Positions 16,674 to 26,254 are shown, numbered from the stretch's first letter. The stretch is DNA of 60,210 bases from Megasphaera sp. UBA1696 (GCA_002319965.1 DCJQ01000027.1:3164-63373); one strand, 5' to 3'. Made by a program: numbers and translations. Notes: generated by a model from the letters alone, not told the origin.

Positions 16674-19667
16674 TTACGAAACCGTTTGAGGCTGGATGGT
16701 TCCTTTTTCGATTTCAAAAATGTGAATCGTATCGGTTTCCCCGGAAAGTTCTTTCTGAACTTCCTGGGCTACTTTTTGGGTCGCTGCCGAGCAGGTGAAC
16801 AGGAAGATCTGTTCTTTTTTACCTAAAGATGCCAAGAAGTGGATGGCTTCTTTTTGGCGCTGTTCATCGAAGCGGACCAAGATGTCGTCGAGGATGAGCG
16901 GCATCGGTTCGATCTGCCGTGAAAAGGCCATGGCCAGGCTGACACGGATAGCGAGGTAAATCTGGTCGCCTAATCCGCTGCTCCACTGTTTTTCCGGAAT
17001 ACGGCGCTGAGTACCGTCAACGGCGAAGAGCTGCTTGCCGTCGAGGCTGGCCTGAAGGGTATAACGGCCCTGAGTCATAAGGTTCAGATATTCACCGGCC
17101 TGACGAATGACGATGGGCTGACGGACTCTTTCGTAGTAATCCTGAGCCTGTTCGAGCATGTACTGGGTATACATATAGGTCAGCCAGTCATCGACATGGC
17201 GGTCCAAATCAGCCTTGCGGTTCTGCTGGGTCTGCAAGAGTTTCCCGTATTCATCGCTCTTGGCCATCTGACTCAGACGTTCAATGATACTGCCTCGTTT
17301 TTCAGCCACTTCGGCCAGTTTCTTTTCGGCCTCGGCGATTTTTTTCTGATAGTAATCGCGTTCGTCGGTCCAGTTTTTCAGCGTGTGTATCTTCAATTCA
17401 TGGCGCAGTTCCGACAATTTTTTAGGATTCTTGGCGATGAGCCGAATATGAGCCTCCGTTTGGTCATAGACCTCTTTATACTGTTGGAATTGACGGAATT
17501 TCAATAATTTGCTGCGGAATTCCGCATCGGTCTTGGCCCCGGCAGCGCTAAGCAGTTCCCGCTGCATCTGAACTTTATGTTCTCGCTCTTCAGACAGGCT
17601 TTCAATCTGGACTTCCCGCTCTTTCTGCTGACGATCCTGTTCTTTAGCGACTTCAGCCTGGACGCGGATATCCTGCCACTGTTTATATACGGCTTCCGCC
17701 TCATCGGGAGATACAGGCTTTTTAACACCGACTTCACGGAAAATCTGTTCTGCCGTATCCGTCCAACGCGAAATGGAACTGTTCACATCGAGTTTACGCC
17801 GCTTCCAATCGTTCGACGCCGTCGTCATCTGTTTCCATATATCCCAGGCATCTTTGGCTTTGGCCATATCCGCCGTTTCAAGTTTCGTAAATCCCGACTG
17901 ATCGCGCCAGCCTTCCCAAGCCGTTTCACTGGCTAAAAGTTTTTTCTTGCAGGTATTTCCTTCTTCCTGCCAGGTGCCGTAGATGGCATCGTACATCACT
18001 TTCTGTTCTTTCTGCCAGGCATTCTTCGATTCCCGCGTCTGCCAGTCCATGTACTGTTTGCGGACACCGTCGAGTTCCTGCTGCCAGCGATCGTTGGCGG
18101 CCTCCACATCTAAGGTGATTTCAGCATCTTTTGAAAGGTCGCTTATCTGTTGATTAAGTTTCCCTAATTGACCTTCTATTTCAGCAATTTTACGGGGAAT
18201 ACGATCAGTCCCCGTTTTTTGACGGGCCAGAGAAATGACGGCGATGACGGCACAGGCTGCCCCGGCACCCAAACCAAGGGTTGAGTCAAAGTCTGCCAGA
18301 TATACCGCTGCCACGCAGGCGACTGCGGCTAAGAGAAAGAGTACGCCTAATACAGTAAAGGCCTTCGACGGACCCGTAGCCCCATTTTTTAGCCAATCGA
18401 GCTGTTCTTGCAGGGTCTGCCGTTCCGTAACTGCCGACTGAATGGCCGCTACGGCTGTTCCGACAGTCTTCCACTCGTCTTTCGACTTTTCCGTATCTTC
18501 TTCTTCAAGTTCCGGCGACGAGACGTTCTTAGGCTTGGCAGCCTGCCATTTTTCCATTTCCTGACGGCTGTGTTCAAGGGTTGAAGCCGCAGCCATCCCG
18601 CGCGGCCAGTCGACCGTTTCCGGAATTTCACCGGTGACGGTCCACCCTTTCAAGGCCTCTGCCTGTTTGTTTTTTTCAAAATCCCAGTCGATTTCTTTGT
18701 CTTCATGGTCTTTTAATTCATCAAGGCCCTGCTTCCAAGCCGGAATACTGCGGTAAATATCCTCAATTTGAGGACCGCAGACGAGCCAGCGCTTCCACGA
18801 TTCCTGAAAAGCCGGTCCCTTTTGGTTCATTTCTTTCAAGTGCTTAATCTGTTCGTCGATTTCCTTGATCTTTTGGTCCATGTCGGCCCATTTTTGAGCG
18901 CCATCCAAGGGAAACTGCGATACGTCAGCCAAATTCTGCATCTGCTGCAGAGCATCCTGACCGCGTTTATAGACGTCCCAGGCCGCAATGGGCATAGAAA
19001 TCTGCTCGATCTGTTGCTTTGATTCTTCAATATCGAGACGGATGCGGTTTTCGATTTCATGAGTCGTCCGCTCCGTTTCCTGCAAGCTCGCGAATTCATC
19101 TTCATCAAAGGCCAGGCTGCTGATCTGGCGGTCGAAGTCTTTCTGCTCATTGAGGAGGGCATTGATGGGCTTTTTCCCCTGAGGAGAAGCTACCAGAAGT
19201 TCTCCCATCTCTTTGGCCACCTCACTGCGGGCCAGCCCCATAGCAACGCCGCCTTCAATGCTGAAAAAGTGGTTGCGAACGGCTTCGTTGGACAGGATTT
19301 TAAAGCCTTGAAGGTCCTCAAGTCCCATGGCGAAAATCTTATCGTAGGTCTGACGGTCCAGCCCGTGCCACCACAAGTCGGCCGGTTCTTCCTGAAGGTT
19401 TTCATCGCCGTTCGATAAGGTATATTCTTTTTCATTGCGGACGATCCGGTATTCTTTTCCGTCTTCCCGGCGGATATCCATACTGCCGAAATAGCCGTGC
19501 CAGTCGCCCCGCAAGTAGCCGAAGAACATGGAGCGAACATACTTCATGAGGGTCGTCTTCCCGCTTTCATTACGGCCGTGCATGACGATCAGTCCGCTTT
19601 CCGGGGGATTCCATTTGACACCATGATAAATCCCGAAATCAGCTAATTCCATCTGTATAATCTTCAT
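16674..19667 (-). CDS. YhaN-like SMC/Rad50-type ATPase (SbcC-like)
   Basis: The 997-residue protein has a Walker A at residues 31-38 (GRNESGKT), long coiled-coil segments broken by two membrane-like hydrophobic stretches near residue 470, a 'SSGLGDQIYLA' ABC signature and Walker B (PLILDDILVRFDE) near the C-terminus. This is the B. subtilis YhaN/AAA_27 layout, a partner of the YhaO nuclease, with a likely role in DNA end processing or repair at the membrane. It starts four bases after the YhaO-like stop, so the two are coupled. Confidence 0.9.
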   Translation of the reverse strand: MKIIQMELADFGIYHGVKWNPPESGLIVMHGRNESGKTTLMKYVRSMFFGYLRGDWHGYFGSMDIRREDGKEYRIVRNEKEYTLSNGDENLQEEPADLWWHGLDRQTYDKIFAMGLEDLQGFKILSNEAVRNHFFSIEGGVAMGLARSEVAKEMGELLVASPQGKKPINALLNEQKDFDRQISSLAFDEDEFASLQETERTTHEIENRIRLDIEESKQQIEQISMPIAAWDVYKRGQDALQQMQNLADVSQFPLDGAQKWADMDQKIKEIDEQIKHLKEMNQKGPAFQESWKRWLVCGPQIEDIYRSIPAWKQGLDELKDHEDKEIDWDFEKNKQAEALKGWTVTGEIPETVDWPRGMAAASTLEHSRQEMEKWQAAKPKNVSSPELEEEDTEKSKDEWKTVGTAVAAIQSAVTERQTLQEQLDWLKNGATGPSKAFTVLGVLFLLAAVACVAAVYLADFDSTLGLGAGAACAVIAVISLARQKTGTDRIPRKIAEIEGQLGKLNQQISDLSKDAEITLDVEAANDRWQQELDGVRKQYMDWQTRESKNAWQKEQKVMYDAIYGTWQEEGNTCKKKLLASETAWEGWRDQSGFTKLETADMAKAKDAWDIWKQMTTASNDWKRRKLDVNSSISRWTDTAEQIFREVGVKKPVSPDEAEAVYKQWQDIRVQAEVAKEQDRQQKEREVQIESLSEEREHKVQMQRELLSAAGAKTDAEFRSKLLKFRQFQQYKEVYDQTEAHIRLIAKNPKKLSELRHELKIHTLKNWTDERDYYQKKIAEAEKKLAEVAEKRGSIIERLSQMAKSDEYGKLLQTQQNRKADLDRHVDDWLTYMYTQYMLEQAQDYYERVRQPIVIRQAGEYLNLMTQGRYTLQASLDGKQLFAVDGTQRRIPEKQWSSGLGDQIYLAIRVSLAMAFSRQIEPMPLILDDILVRFDEQRQKEAIHFLASLGKKEQIFLFTCSAATQKVAQEVQKELSGETDTIHIFEIEKGTIQPQTVS

Positions 19668-19671
19668 GACA

Positions 19672-20937
19672 TTATCCTCTTCTATGTTCCAGCAAGCGCT
19701 GCATGCCCAGCCACTTGGCTTTTTCAAAGTTTTCCAGCAGGCGGTCATCAGAAATCGCCCGGCCATACGCACCGAGGCGTTCAAACTCAGGCCGATTCAT
19801 GAGGATATCCCGCAGGGCCTTTGCTTTTTCAGCAGGCTCCAATTTTTCTAAATTGTCGAAAACATTTAAATAATCGCCAATGGAGTCGGGCAGTTTACTC
19901 CGTTCATCCATATTAATTTTCGGACGGGCCAGGTTACGCAGCCGTTCGACCATAACGAAGGCATACTTCCCCTGTTCTTCTTCACGCCAGCTTTCCAGCC
20001 AGTACTGTGTCGCTTCCGGATTGTTGATGACATGGTACATACTGCCGCTGCCCGTAAAATTAACGGTCAAGAACGTCGGTTTCCCGATATCACGGCGCAC
20101 TTTTTCCTTAGCAAAGCGCACGGCACCGCGCAGTTCTGATACGGACTCGAGGCCGTCGATGGCAATATCAATGCTTTCCCAGCGGACGATACTGGTATCG
20201 ATGAACTCGATATTCGTCGTTCCATAAGGGCCGACTTCGACGTAGTAGCAGCCCCGAGGACCGCTTTCCGTGCAGTCCAGCCCCTGGGGATTGCCGGCAT
20301 AGACGATATACGGCTTTTCACATAAAATTTCGTGTTTATGGATATGACCCAAGGCCCAATAATCCATGCCGCATTCTTTTAAATCGTCAAGGGTGCACGG
20401 AGCGTACGTCGACTCACGACTGCCGACTTGGGTGTGGAGCAGTCCGATAGAAAAGGTATCGCCGGCGGCACGATTGAACTTCCAGGCCAGATTTTCCCGC
20501 TGTTCTCCTTTAGCATAACTCTGCCCGTAAACAGCGGCCGCTTCTTCTCCCTCGACGACCAAGGGCACCCGTTCGACAGCCTCTGCCGAAAAGATATGGA
20601 CGTTGGGCGGGAAAGGTATTTTGGCCTTCCAAGCTTCCAAGGGGTCGTGATTGCCAAGGACGGCAAAGACCTGAATTTGATGCTGGGCCAATTTATGCAG
20701 CAGCCGCACGTAATCGAGCTGAGCCGTGAGGTTGTGATTGGCACTGGTATAGACGTCACCTGTAATCAGAACGGCGTGAACTTGTTTATCAATAGCCAGC
20801 TGTACGATTTTTTGAAAGGCCCGAACCGGGGCTTTGCCGATGATACGCTGCCAGCGATCATCGATGGCGGCCAGATTATGGAACGGGCTTCCTAAATGAA
20901 GATCTCCGCATTGAATAAACCGCAAATTTTTCGCCAT
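19672..20937 (-). CDS. YhaO/SbcD-like metallophosphoesterase (DNA exonuclease)
   Basis: The 421-residue protein shows all Mre11/SbcD metal motifs in order: GDLHLG near residue 10, GDVYTSANHN near 62, GNHDPLEAW near 93 and ALGHIHKHE near 200. With the downstream YhaN-like ATPase it should form an SbcCD/Rad50-Mre11-type complex. The start is MAKNLRFIQC; the preceding GAAGGATAATAATG gives the ribosome site. It begins two bases after the stop of a MocR regulator gene. Confidence 0.92.
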   Translation of the reverse strand: MAKNLRFIQCGDLHLGSPFHNLAAIDDRWQRIIGKAPVRAFQKIVQLAIDKQVHAVLITGDVYTSANHNLTAQLDYVRLLHKLAQHQIQVFAVLGNHDPLEAWKAKIPFPPNVHIFSAEAVERVPLVVEGEEAAAVYGQSYAKGEQRENLAWKFNRAAGDTFSIGLLHTQVGSRESTYAPCTLDDLKECGMDYWALGHIHKHEILCEKPYIVYAGNPQGLDCTESGPRGCYYVEVGPYGTTNIEFIDTSIVRWESIDIAIDGLESVSELRGAVRFAKEKVRRDIGKPTFLTVNFTGSGSMYHVINNPEATQYWLESWREEEQGKYAFVMVERLRNLARPKINMDERSKLPDSIGDYLNVFDNLEKLEPAEKAKALRDILMNRPEFERLGAYGRAISDDRLLENFEKAKWLGMQRLLEHRRG

Positions 20938-20939
20938 TA

Positions 20940-22337
20940 TTATCCTTCCTTCTCTGACCATGCTGCATGCAAGGCCGCAACGGCATCACGGAGCTTACAG
21001 CTGGGAATTTTTGAAAATGACAGGAGAAACTCATTGTCGGTTTCCTGTGAGGGTGTTTCATAAAAAGACTGCATGGATAAGACGCGGCAGCCTTGCTGTT
21101 CCGCTTTTTTGAGCAAATCCGACTCTGACAAGGGGCTGTGCAGGCGGACGTGACAGTAGATGCCGGAAACGAGTTGGCCGACGACGATTTCCTGACCAAA
21201 GGCCTCCACGAGGAGCTTTCGCAGGAATTCGCCTTTTTCCTGATAATCCTTGCGCAGCCGGCGGACTTGGCGTGAAAGTTCGCCGCTCTGGATATATTCC
21301 GCCAACACACACTGTTCCGGCACAGAAGCGCCCTGCCGAAAGAGACCTCGCTGCTCATGGTATAACGGCATAAGTTCCGGCGGGAGCACCATATAACTCA
21401 GGCGGACAAAAAAAGGCAATACCTTCGAAAGGGCCCCCATATAGATGACGCGGCCACTGCGGTCCAGTCCCTGAAGTGCCGGTACCGGGCGGCCGTAATA
21501 GCGAAGCTCGCTGTCGTAGTCGTCTTCGATAATGAGTCCGTCCGTCTCTCCTGCCCATTGGAGCAGGCGATGGCGAATGCCGGCCGGCATGACCGTTCCC
21601 GTCGGAAACTGATGTGACGGACTGACGTAGACCAAGCGAACGTGGCTTTGCTCCAGCTCATCGACCTGAAGGAGGCCGTCCTTGATAGGAATGGGAACGA
21701 TGGAGTAGCCGCTGTTGCGAAAGATTTCCCGTCCCAATCTGAATCCGGGCTCTTCAACGCCGATACAGTCGTATTTACAGCGCAGTAAGTGCGTCAATAT
21801 GCCCAGCAGGGAAATCGTACCGGCACCGATGACAATCTGTGAAGGCGCTGCATGGACACCGCGTGTTTCATAGACGTAACGGCTCAGCGCGCGGCGCAAA
21901 TCCGGAACCCCCTGGTCGTCATTGGCCGCCAACAGGCGATCCGGCTCTGACAAAACACGATTCATGTACTTTCGCCAAATATCGAGGGGGAATCGTTCCA
22001 AGGCCATGTCGCCGCTGGCGAAATCATAGTCATACACCGGCTGGTGTACGATTTCCTGCACCCGCATTTGACGGCCTTCTTCCGGAAGTTGTTCCCGCCG
22101 GCCCAAGGAGGCTACTTCATAGCGGGCTTTGTGCCGACGCAGGATATAGCCTTCGCTGGCCAATTGGTAGTAAGCCTTTTCTACGGTCATCTTGCTGATG
22201 CCGGCCGCTTGAGCCAATTCACGCACAGAATCGAGACGCATACCGGCTACCATGCGGCTCGATTCGATTTCCTGGCGATAATATTCATAAATTTGTACAT
22301 AAAATGGTTTGCTGATAGATTTGTCGAGTTGCAGCAT
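20940..22337 (-). CDS. MocR-family (GntR-aminotransferase fusion) transcriptional regulator
   Basis: The 465-residue protein joins an N-terminal GntR winged helix (residues 10-75, 'MRLDSVRELAQAAGISKMTVEKAYYQLASEG' region) to a class I aminotransferase fold, with the PLP-binding lysine in 'GALSKVLPF' near residue 305. MocR proteins sense PLP or amino-acid-like ligands. Its stop is almost joined to the YhaO-like gene, an unusual partner for this family. A promoter lies 70-100 bases upstream. Confidence 0.93.
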   Translation of the reverse strand: MLQLDKSISKPFYVQIYEYYRQEIESSRMVAGMRLDSVRELAQAAGISKMTVEKAYYQLASEGYILRRHKARYEVASLGRREQLPEEGRQMRVQEIVHQPVYDYDFASGDMALERFPLDIWRKYMNRVLSEPDRLLAANDDQGVPDLRRALSRYVYETRGVHAAPSQIVIGAGTISLLGILTHLLRCKYDCIGVEEPGFRLGREIFRNSGYSIVPIPIKDGLLQVDELEQSHVRLVYVSPSHQFPTGTVMPAGIRHRLLQWAGETDGLIIEDDYDSELRYYGRPVPALQGLDRSGRVIYMGALSKVLPFFVRLSYMVLPPELMPLYHEQRGLFRQGASVPEQCVLAEYIQSGELSRQVRRLRKDYQEKGEFLRKLLVEAFGQEIVVGQLVSGIYCHVRLHSPLSESDLLKKAEQQGCRVLSMQSFYETPSQETDNEFLLSFSKIPSCKLRDAVAALHAAWSEKEG

Positions 22338-22407
22338 TGCATCCGGCCTAAGGCCCCTTCTCCCCTCTGTGGCATCGCCATGTCTATGGTTGTCTCTGTA
22401 ATATTAT

Positions 22408-22436
22408 ATTGTACCGAAAAATGCGCCGCCTGAAAA
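22408..22436 (-). promoter_or_regulatory. Promoter of the MocR-YhaO-YhaN operon
   Basis: TTTTCA (22436-22431) and TACAAT (22413-22408) with a 17-base spacer on the minus strand; a second overlapping TATAAT follows. Confidence 0.55.
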
Positions 22437-22486
22437 GGGGGATAGCCGGCGATTCCTTGGCAAATCCCGATATTTTCTTATAAAAA

Positions 22487-23758
22487 CTATTTTATGCTCA
22501 TAGCAGCCGCAATCGCAGCGCCGACGGAGACCCCATCTTGGATGAGAATCGGATCGATGGAAATCTGTTTTTCCCGATCAGGACCTTCATTTTGGCAGGC
22601 CTGCATGGCATCTTCCATCATAACCAAGGCACCTCGAACATGTTTTAAAACACTTCCGTCAATGGCAATGGTCTGGCTCGGAATGGGCAGCTCTTTATAT
22701 AAATGATGCAGAATACCACAGCCGACGGCGCCGACAAGCTGAGCTGAACGCACAAAAATAGCCGCTCCGATATGCCTTATGGGACGCACATCTTCCAAGC
22801 AGACGATGCGATTCCACAGCCGCCCCATCGTTAGCCGGCCTTGTTGATCATCGTCGTTTCCAATGATATCATTCATTGCCTCCGTCGTAAAAGAAGGCAG
22901 TTCCTGCGTGTCAAAATAGGTCAACAGCGTTTGGCGAAAGAGTTCCGAAGCATAAGCACCGCTCATCATCTTTTCCAGTTTATGCAGTCCCGGCTGAGAC
23001 GATCCGGCATCGACGGCCTCATCCCAGTGATGACCCGTAACACCGTTGTAATCGCCGGCCTCTAAGTTAACGATCATATTCCATTCCGGCTCATAATAAC
23101 AGGCGTTAAACCCAGTGCCGCAGACCATACCGATACGAACCTTCTCCATCGTATACGACGCCGACAGCAAGAGGGCCGTCGTATCATTTACAAGGGCCAC
23201 CGGCTCGATGTCGCTGAGTCCCTGCCGTCGGAGCGCCGCTTTCAGCAAGGCGTTGACGTTCTCGCCTTCGACTCCGGAAACGGCAATTTCCTTAGACCAT
23301 GCCAAGAGGCGGCCGTCTTCGATACCGGTTCGTTTCAAGGCAAAAGAAAAGGCGTGCCCCAATCGATAAGACTGGCCGCGTCGTGCCACTTTGCCGACAA
23401 GGCGGGCTAAGAAATCAAAGAGTTCTGCCGCCGTCGTCGAAGAGGACAAATAATCGTACTTACCGGCCACTTTCAGCGGTCGGGATACCTTTTTTTCGAT
23501 GATATAACAATGTCGTCCCAAGAGGCGAATCCGCGAGGCTCGAACATTAGTCCCGCCAAAGTCCAGTGCCAAAAATACGCCCTTTTCATCCCCTCCCGGC
23601 AGGGATGCATACGATTTTTCAGCCGAAACCGTAGCTCCGGCCTCACCGGCCAAAGCCCTGTCGATATCGGCCGAGAAATCACGGGAAATCGCCTGCAGCC
23701 GCTCATCAGGCAAGTAAAAATAACGGGCAATATCCGTCCAATCCATCCGTTCATTCAT
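22487..23758 (-). CDS. Eukaryote-type hexokinase family protein
   Basis: The 423-residue protein resembles yeast and animal hexokinases rather than bacterial ROK or Glk glucokinases. It has LALDFGGTNVRASRI near residue 65 (ATP phosphate loop), GHAFSFALKRTGIEDG near 137, 'ALVNDTTALLLSASY' near 196 carrying the catalytic Asp, GTGFNACYYE near 222 and 'SQPGLHKLEKMMSGAY' near 258. It should phosphorylate glucose or another hexose with ATP. The start MNERMDW stands 11 bases after AGAGG. It is monocistronic and diverges from the thi operon. Confidence 0.85.
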   Translation of the reverse strand: MNERMDWTDIARYFYLPDERLQAISRDFSADIDRALAGEAGATVSAEKSYASLPGGDEKGVFLALDFGGTNVRASRIRLLGRHCYIIEKKVSRPLKVAGKYDYLSSSTTAAELFDFLARLVGKVARRGQSYRLGHAFSFALKRTGIEDGRLLAWSKEIAVSGVEGENVNALLKAALRRQGLSDIEPVALVNDTTALLLSASYTMEKVRIGMVCGTGFNACYYEPEWNMIVNLEAGDYNGVTGHHWDEAVDAGSSQPGLHKLEKMMSGAYASELFRQTLLTYFDTQELPSFTTEAMNDIIGNDDDQQGRLTMGRLWNRIVCLEDVRPIRHIGAAIFVRSAQLVGAVGCGILHHLYKELPIPSQTIAIDGSVLKHVRGALVMMEDAMQACQNEGPDREKQISIDPILIQDGVSVGAAIAAAMSIK

Positions 23759-23833
23759 GACAGTCATCACCTCTCGTGAGTTTATAATTTTATTATACTA
23801 TGTTCCCTGTCACGCCGCCAGTCTGCCCTATTT

Positions 23834-23848
23834 TGACCATATCGGTCA
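23834..23848. promoter_or_regulatory. Small palindrome between hexokinase and thiS
   Basis: TGACC-ATATC-GGTCA, five-base perfect arms. It lies in the divergent gap, upstream of both promoters, and could bind a regulator. Confidence 0.35.
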
Positions 23849-23882
23849 GGGATACCGTTTGGTACTGATTGGCATAAAACGA

Positions 23883-23910
23883 TTGACTTTTTTGAGCAAT
23901 CGTCTATAAT
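23883..23910 (+). promoter_or_regulatory. Promoter of the thiSGH operon
   Basis: TTGACT (23883-23888) and TATAAT (23905-23910) with a 16-base spacer, 105 bases before thiS. Confidence 0.8.
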
Positions 23911-23937
23911 CAAAGGTAGAGTGAGACCGAAACAAAA

Positions 23938-23992
23938 GGTCGCACGAAGGGGTACACCACCTTGGGTGTAAGTCTTCGTGCGGCCTTTTTTT
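23938..23992 (+). promoter_or_regulatory. thi leader: terminator hairpin between promoter and thiS
   Basis: GGTCGCACGAAG (23938-23949) pairs with CTTCGTGCGGCC (23974-23985), enclosing a small ACACC/GGGTGT hairpin, and is followed by seven T. An alternative GACC-GGTC pairing just upstream (from 23925) could block the 5' arm. No TPP riboswitch motifs are present. Since the hexokinase gene runs the other way, this hairpin can only act on the thi transcript itself, so it is probably an attenuator. Confidence 0.65.
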
Positions 23993-24015
23993 AATGCATA
24001 GAAAGGAGGGCCAGC

Positions 24016-24210
24016 ATGATACGCATCAACGGCAAGGACATCGCAGCAGACGGCCAGAACCTGCTGTCTTATCTTACCGACCAGGCTTATCGCACGGACC
24101 GCATCGCCATCGAATTGAACGGCACGATCGTACCGCGCAAAGCTTATGACACGGTGACCTTAAAAGACGGCGATTCCATGGAAATCGTCCACTTTGTCGG
24201 CGGGGGTTAA
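24016..24210 (+). CDS. thiS: ThiS sulfur carrier protein
   Basis: The 64-residue ubiquitin-like protein ends in the required Gly-Gly (HFVGGG), which is adenylated and converted to a thiocarboxylate to supply sulfur for the thiazole of thiamine. An AAAGGAGGG site precedes the start. First gene of thiS-thiG-thiH, 50 bases before thiG. The adenylating partner ThiF is not in the window. Confidence 0.95.
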   Translation: MIRINGKDIAADGQNLLSYLTDQAYRTDRIAIELNGTIVPRKAYDTVTLKDGDSMEIVHFVGGG

Positions 24211-24260
24211 CCCTTATGACTAAGCAGAAAACCTACACAATATAAAAGGAGTGTCTCCCA

Positions 24261-25031
24261 ATGGAAAAGAAAGATACACTGGTCCTTGGCGACCATGAAT
24301 TCACGTCCCGTTTCATCTTAGGCTCCGGCAAATTTTCTGTCGACCTCATCAAGGCGGCAGTCGAACAAGGTGCCGCACAAATCGTCACCATGGCCCTGCG
24401 CCGCGTCGAAGCCGGTGAAAAAGACAATATCTTAGACTTCATCCCCAAAGACGTTACACTGCTGCCCAATACGTCCAGCGCCAGAACGGCTGAAGAAGCC
24501 GTCCGCATCGCTCGTTTATCGCGGGAAATCGGCTGCGGCGACTTCATCAAAATCGAAGTCATGCGCGACTCTAAATACCTCCTGCCCGACAATAACGAAA
24601 CGATCAAGGCTACGGAAATCCTCGCCAAAGAAGGTTTCGTCGTCCTGCCCTACATGTATCCTGACCTCTATGCAGCCCGGGCCCTCGTCGACGCCGGTGC
24701 CGCTGCCATTATGCCCTTAGCCTCTCCGATCGGCACCAATAAAGGTTTGTCGACGAAGGACTTCATCCAGATTCTCATCGACGAAGTCGATCTGCCCATC
24801 ATCGTCGACGCCGGCATCGGCCGTCCGTCCCAAGCCTGTGAAGCCATGGAAATGGGTGCCGCTGCTATCATGGCCAATACGGCTATCGCAACGGCCGGCG
24901 ACCTGCCTCTCATGGCAAAGGCCTTCGGCGAAGCCATTCGTGCCGGTCGCAATGCCTATCTGTCCGGCCTCGGCCGCATCCGCGAAACGGCCTCTGCCTC
25001 TGATCCGCTTACCGGTTTCTTAGGTGCCTGA
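24261..25031 (+). CDS. thiG: Thiazole synthase
   Basis: ThiG builds the thiamine thiazole phosphate from 1-deoxyxylulose 5-phosphate, ThiS thiocarboxylate and dehydroglycine. The 256 residues have the usual motifs: SRFILGSGKF near 14, the Schiff-base lysine in 'FIKIEVMRD' near 96, 'DAGIGRPSQACEAMEMG' near 183 and NTAIA near 206. Length is typical. It is followed 14 bases later by thiH. Confidence 0.96.
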   Translation: MEKKDTLVLGDHEFTSRFILGSGKFSVDLIKAAVEQGAAQIVTMALRRVEAGEKDNILDFIPKDVTLLPNTSSARTAEEAVRIARLSREIGCGDFIKIEVMRDSKYLLPDNNETIKATEILAKEGFVVLPYMYPDLYAARALVDAGAAAIMPLASPIGTNKGLSTKDFIQILIDEVDLPIIVDAGIGRPSQACEAMEMGAAAIMANTAIATAGDLPLMAKAFGEAIRAGRNAYLSGLGRIRETASASDPLTGFLGA

Positions 25032-25045
25032 GGAGGAATGCGATC

Positions 25046-26212
25046 ATGACAGAAGAAAAACGTATCGACCATATGACCTACTTGCCGGGCATGGAAATCC
25101 TCGATTCCGACATGCTCGACCAAGTCGTCGCCATTCACGATTCATTTAACAACGAAGACTTTACCGATAAAGACGTCCGCATGGCCTTATCGAAAGAACG
25201 CTTAGACCCGCGGGACTTCATGGCCCTCTTATCGACGGCGGCTGCTCCGTTCCTCGAAGAAATGGCTCAAAAAGCCCATTTGGTCACGCGCCGCCACTTC
25301 GGAAACAACATTTCCATCATGACGCCGATTTATTTTGCCAACTACTGCGACAATCACTGCATCTACTGCGGATTCAACTCGCACAACAAAATAAAACGGG
25401 CCCGACTGAACGACGAGGAACTTCACCAAGAATGCAAGAATATCGCCGACTCGGGCATCGAAGAAGTCATCATGCTGACCGGTGAAAGTCCGAAGATGAG
25501 CGATATCAAGTACATCGGCAACGCTGTCAAAATCGCTCGTCAGTACTTCCGGGTCATCAACATGGAAATCTACCCGACCAACACCAAGGACTATACCTAC
25601 CTCCACGAATGCGGCGCCGACTACGTCACCGTATTCCAGGAAACGTACAATTCCGACAAATACGAAACGCTCCACTTGGCCGGCCATAAACGAATCTTCC
25701 CGTACCGCTTCTATTCTCAGGAACGGGCTATTCTCGGCGGCATGCGCGGTGTCGGCTTTGCAGCCCTCTTAGGCCTCGACGACTATCAGAAAGACGCCTT
25801 GGCTACGGGCATGCACGCCTGGCTCATGCAGCGTAAATATCCGCACGCTGAAATCTCCCTGTCCTGTCCGCGCCTCTGCCCGATCATCAACAACGACAAG
25901 ATTAACCCGAAGGACGTCGATGAACGGAAACTGACGCAAATCATCTGCGCCTACCGCTTATTCATGCCTTACGCCAACATCGTCGTATCGAGCCGTGAAA
26001 GTGCTTCCTTCCGCAATGCCATCATGAAGATTGCCGCCACCAAGGTATCGGCCAGCGTCTGTGTCGGCATCGGCGGCCACCTGCATCAGGACGGATCAGA
26101 AATGGGTGATGAACAGTTTGAAATCACCGACGGCCGTTCCTTCGACCAGATGTACGCTGATATCAAGAACATGGGCCTCCAGCCCCTTACGAGCGAGTAT
26201 ATTTATTTGTAA
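25046..26212 (+). CDS. thiH: 2-iminoacetate synthase (radical SAM)
   Basis: ThiH cleaves tyrosine with S-adenosylmethionine to give dehydroglycine for ThiG. Its use marks an oxygen-independent thiazole route, as expected of an anaerobe. The 388-residue protein carries the radical SAM CxxxCxxC motif as CDNHCIYC near residue 94 and a GGxxxxGFAALLGL region near 230. It is preceded by GAGGAGG and followed by a terminator. Confidence 0.95.
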   Translation: MTEEKRIDHMTYLPGMEILDSDMLDQVVAIHDSFNNEDFTDKDVRMALSKERLDPRDFMALLSTAAAPFLEEMAQKAHLVTRRHFGNNISIMTPIYFANYCDNHCIYCGFNSHNKIKRARLNDEELHQECKNIADSGIEEVIMLTGESPKMSDIKYIGNAVKIARQYFRVINMEIYPTNTKDYTYLHECGADYVTVFQETYNSDKYETLHLAGHKRIFPYRFYSQERAILGGMRGVGFAALLGLDDYQKDALATGMHAWLMQRKYPHAEISLSCPRLCPIINNDKINPKDVDERKLTQIICAYRLFMPYANIVVSSRESASFRNAIMKIAATKVSASVCVGIGGHLHQDGSEMGDEQFEITDGRSFDQMYADIKNMGLQPLTSEYIYL

Positions 26213-26254
26213 TACTTATCTGATATCCACTATTAAATACCTATATAGAACTAT

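Noticed and set aside
23938..23992. TPP riboswitch before thiS
   Set aside because: The conserved CTGAGA and ACCTGATCTGG-type core sequences are absent; only a terminator hairpin is seen.
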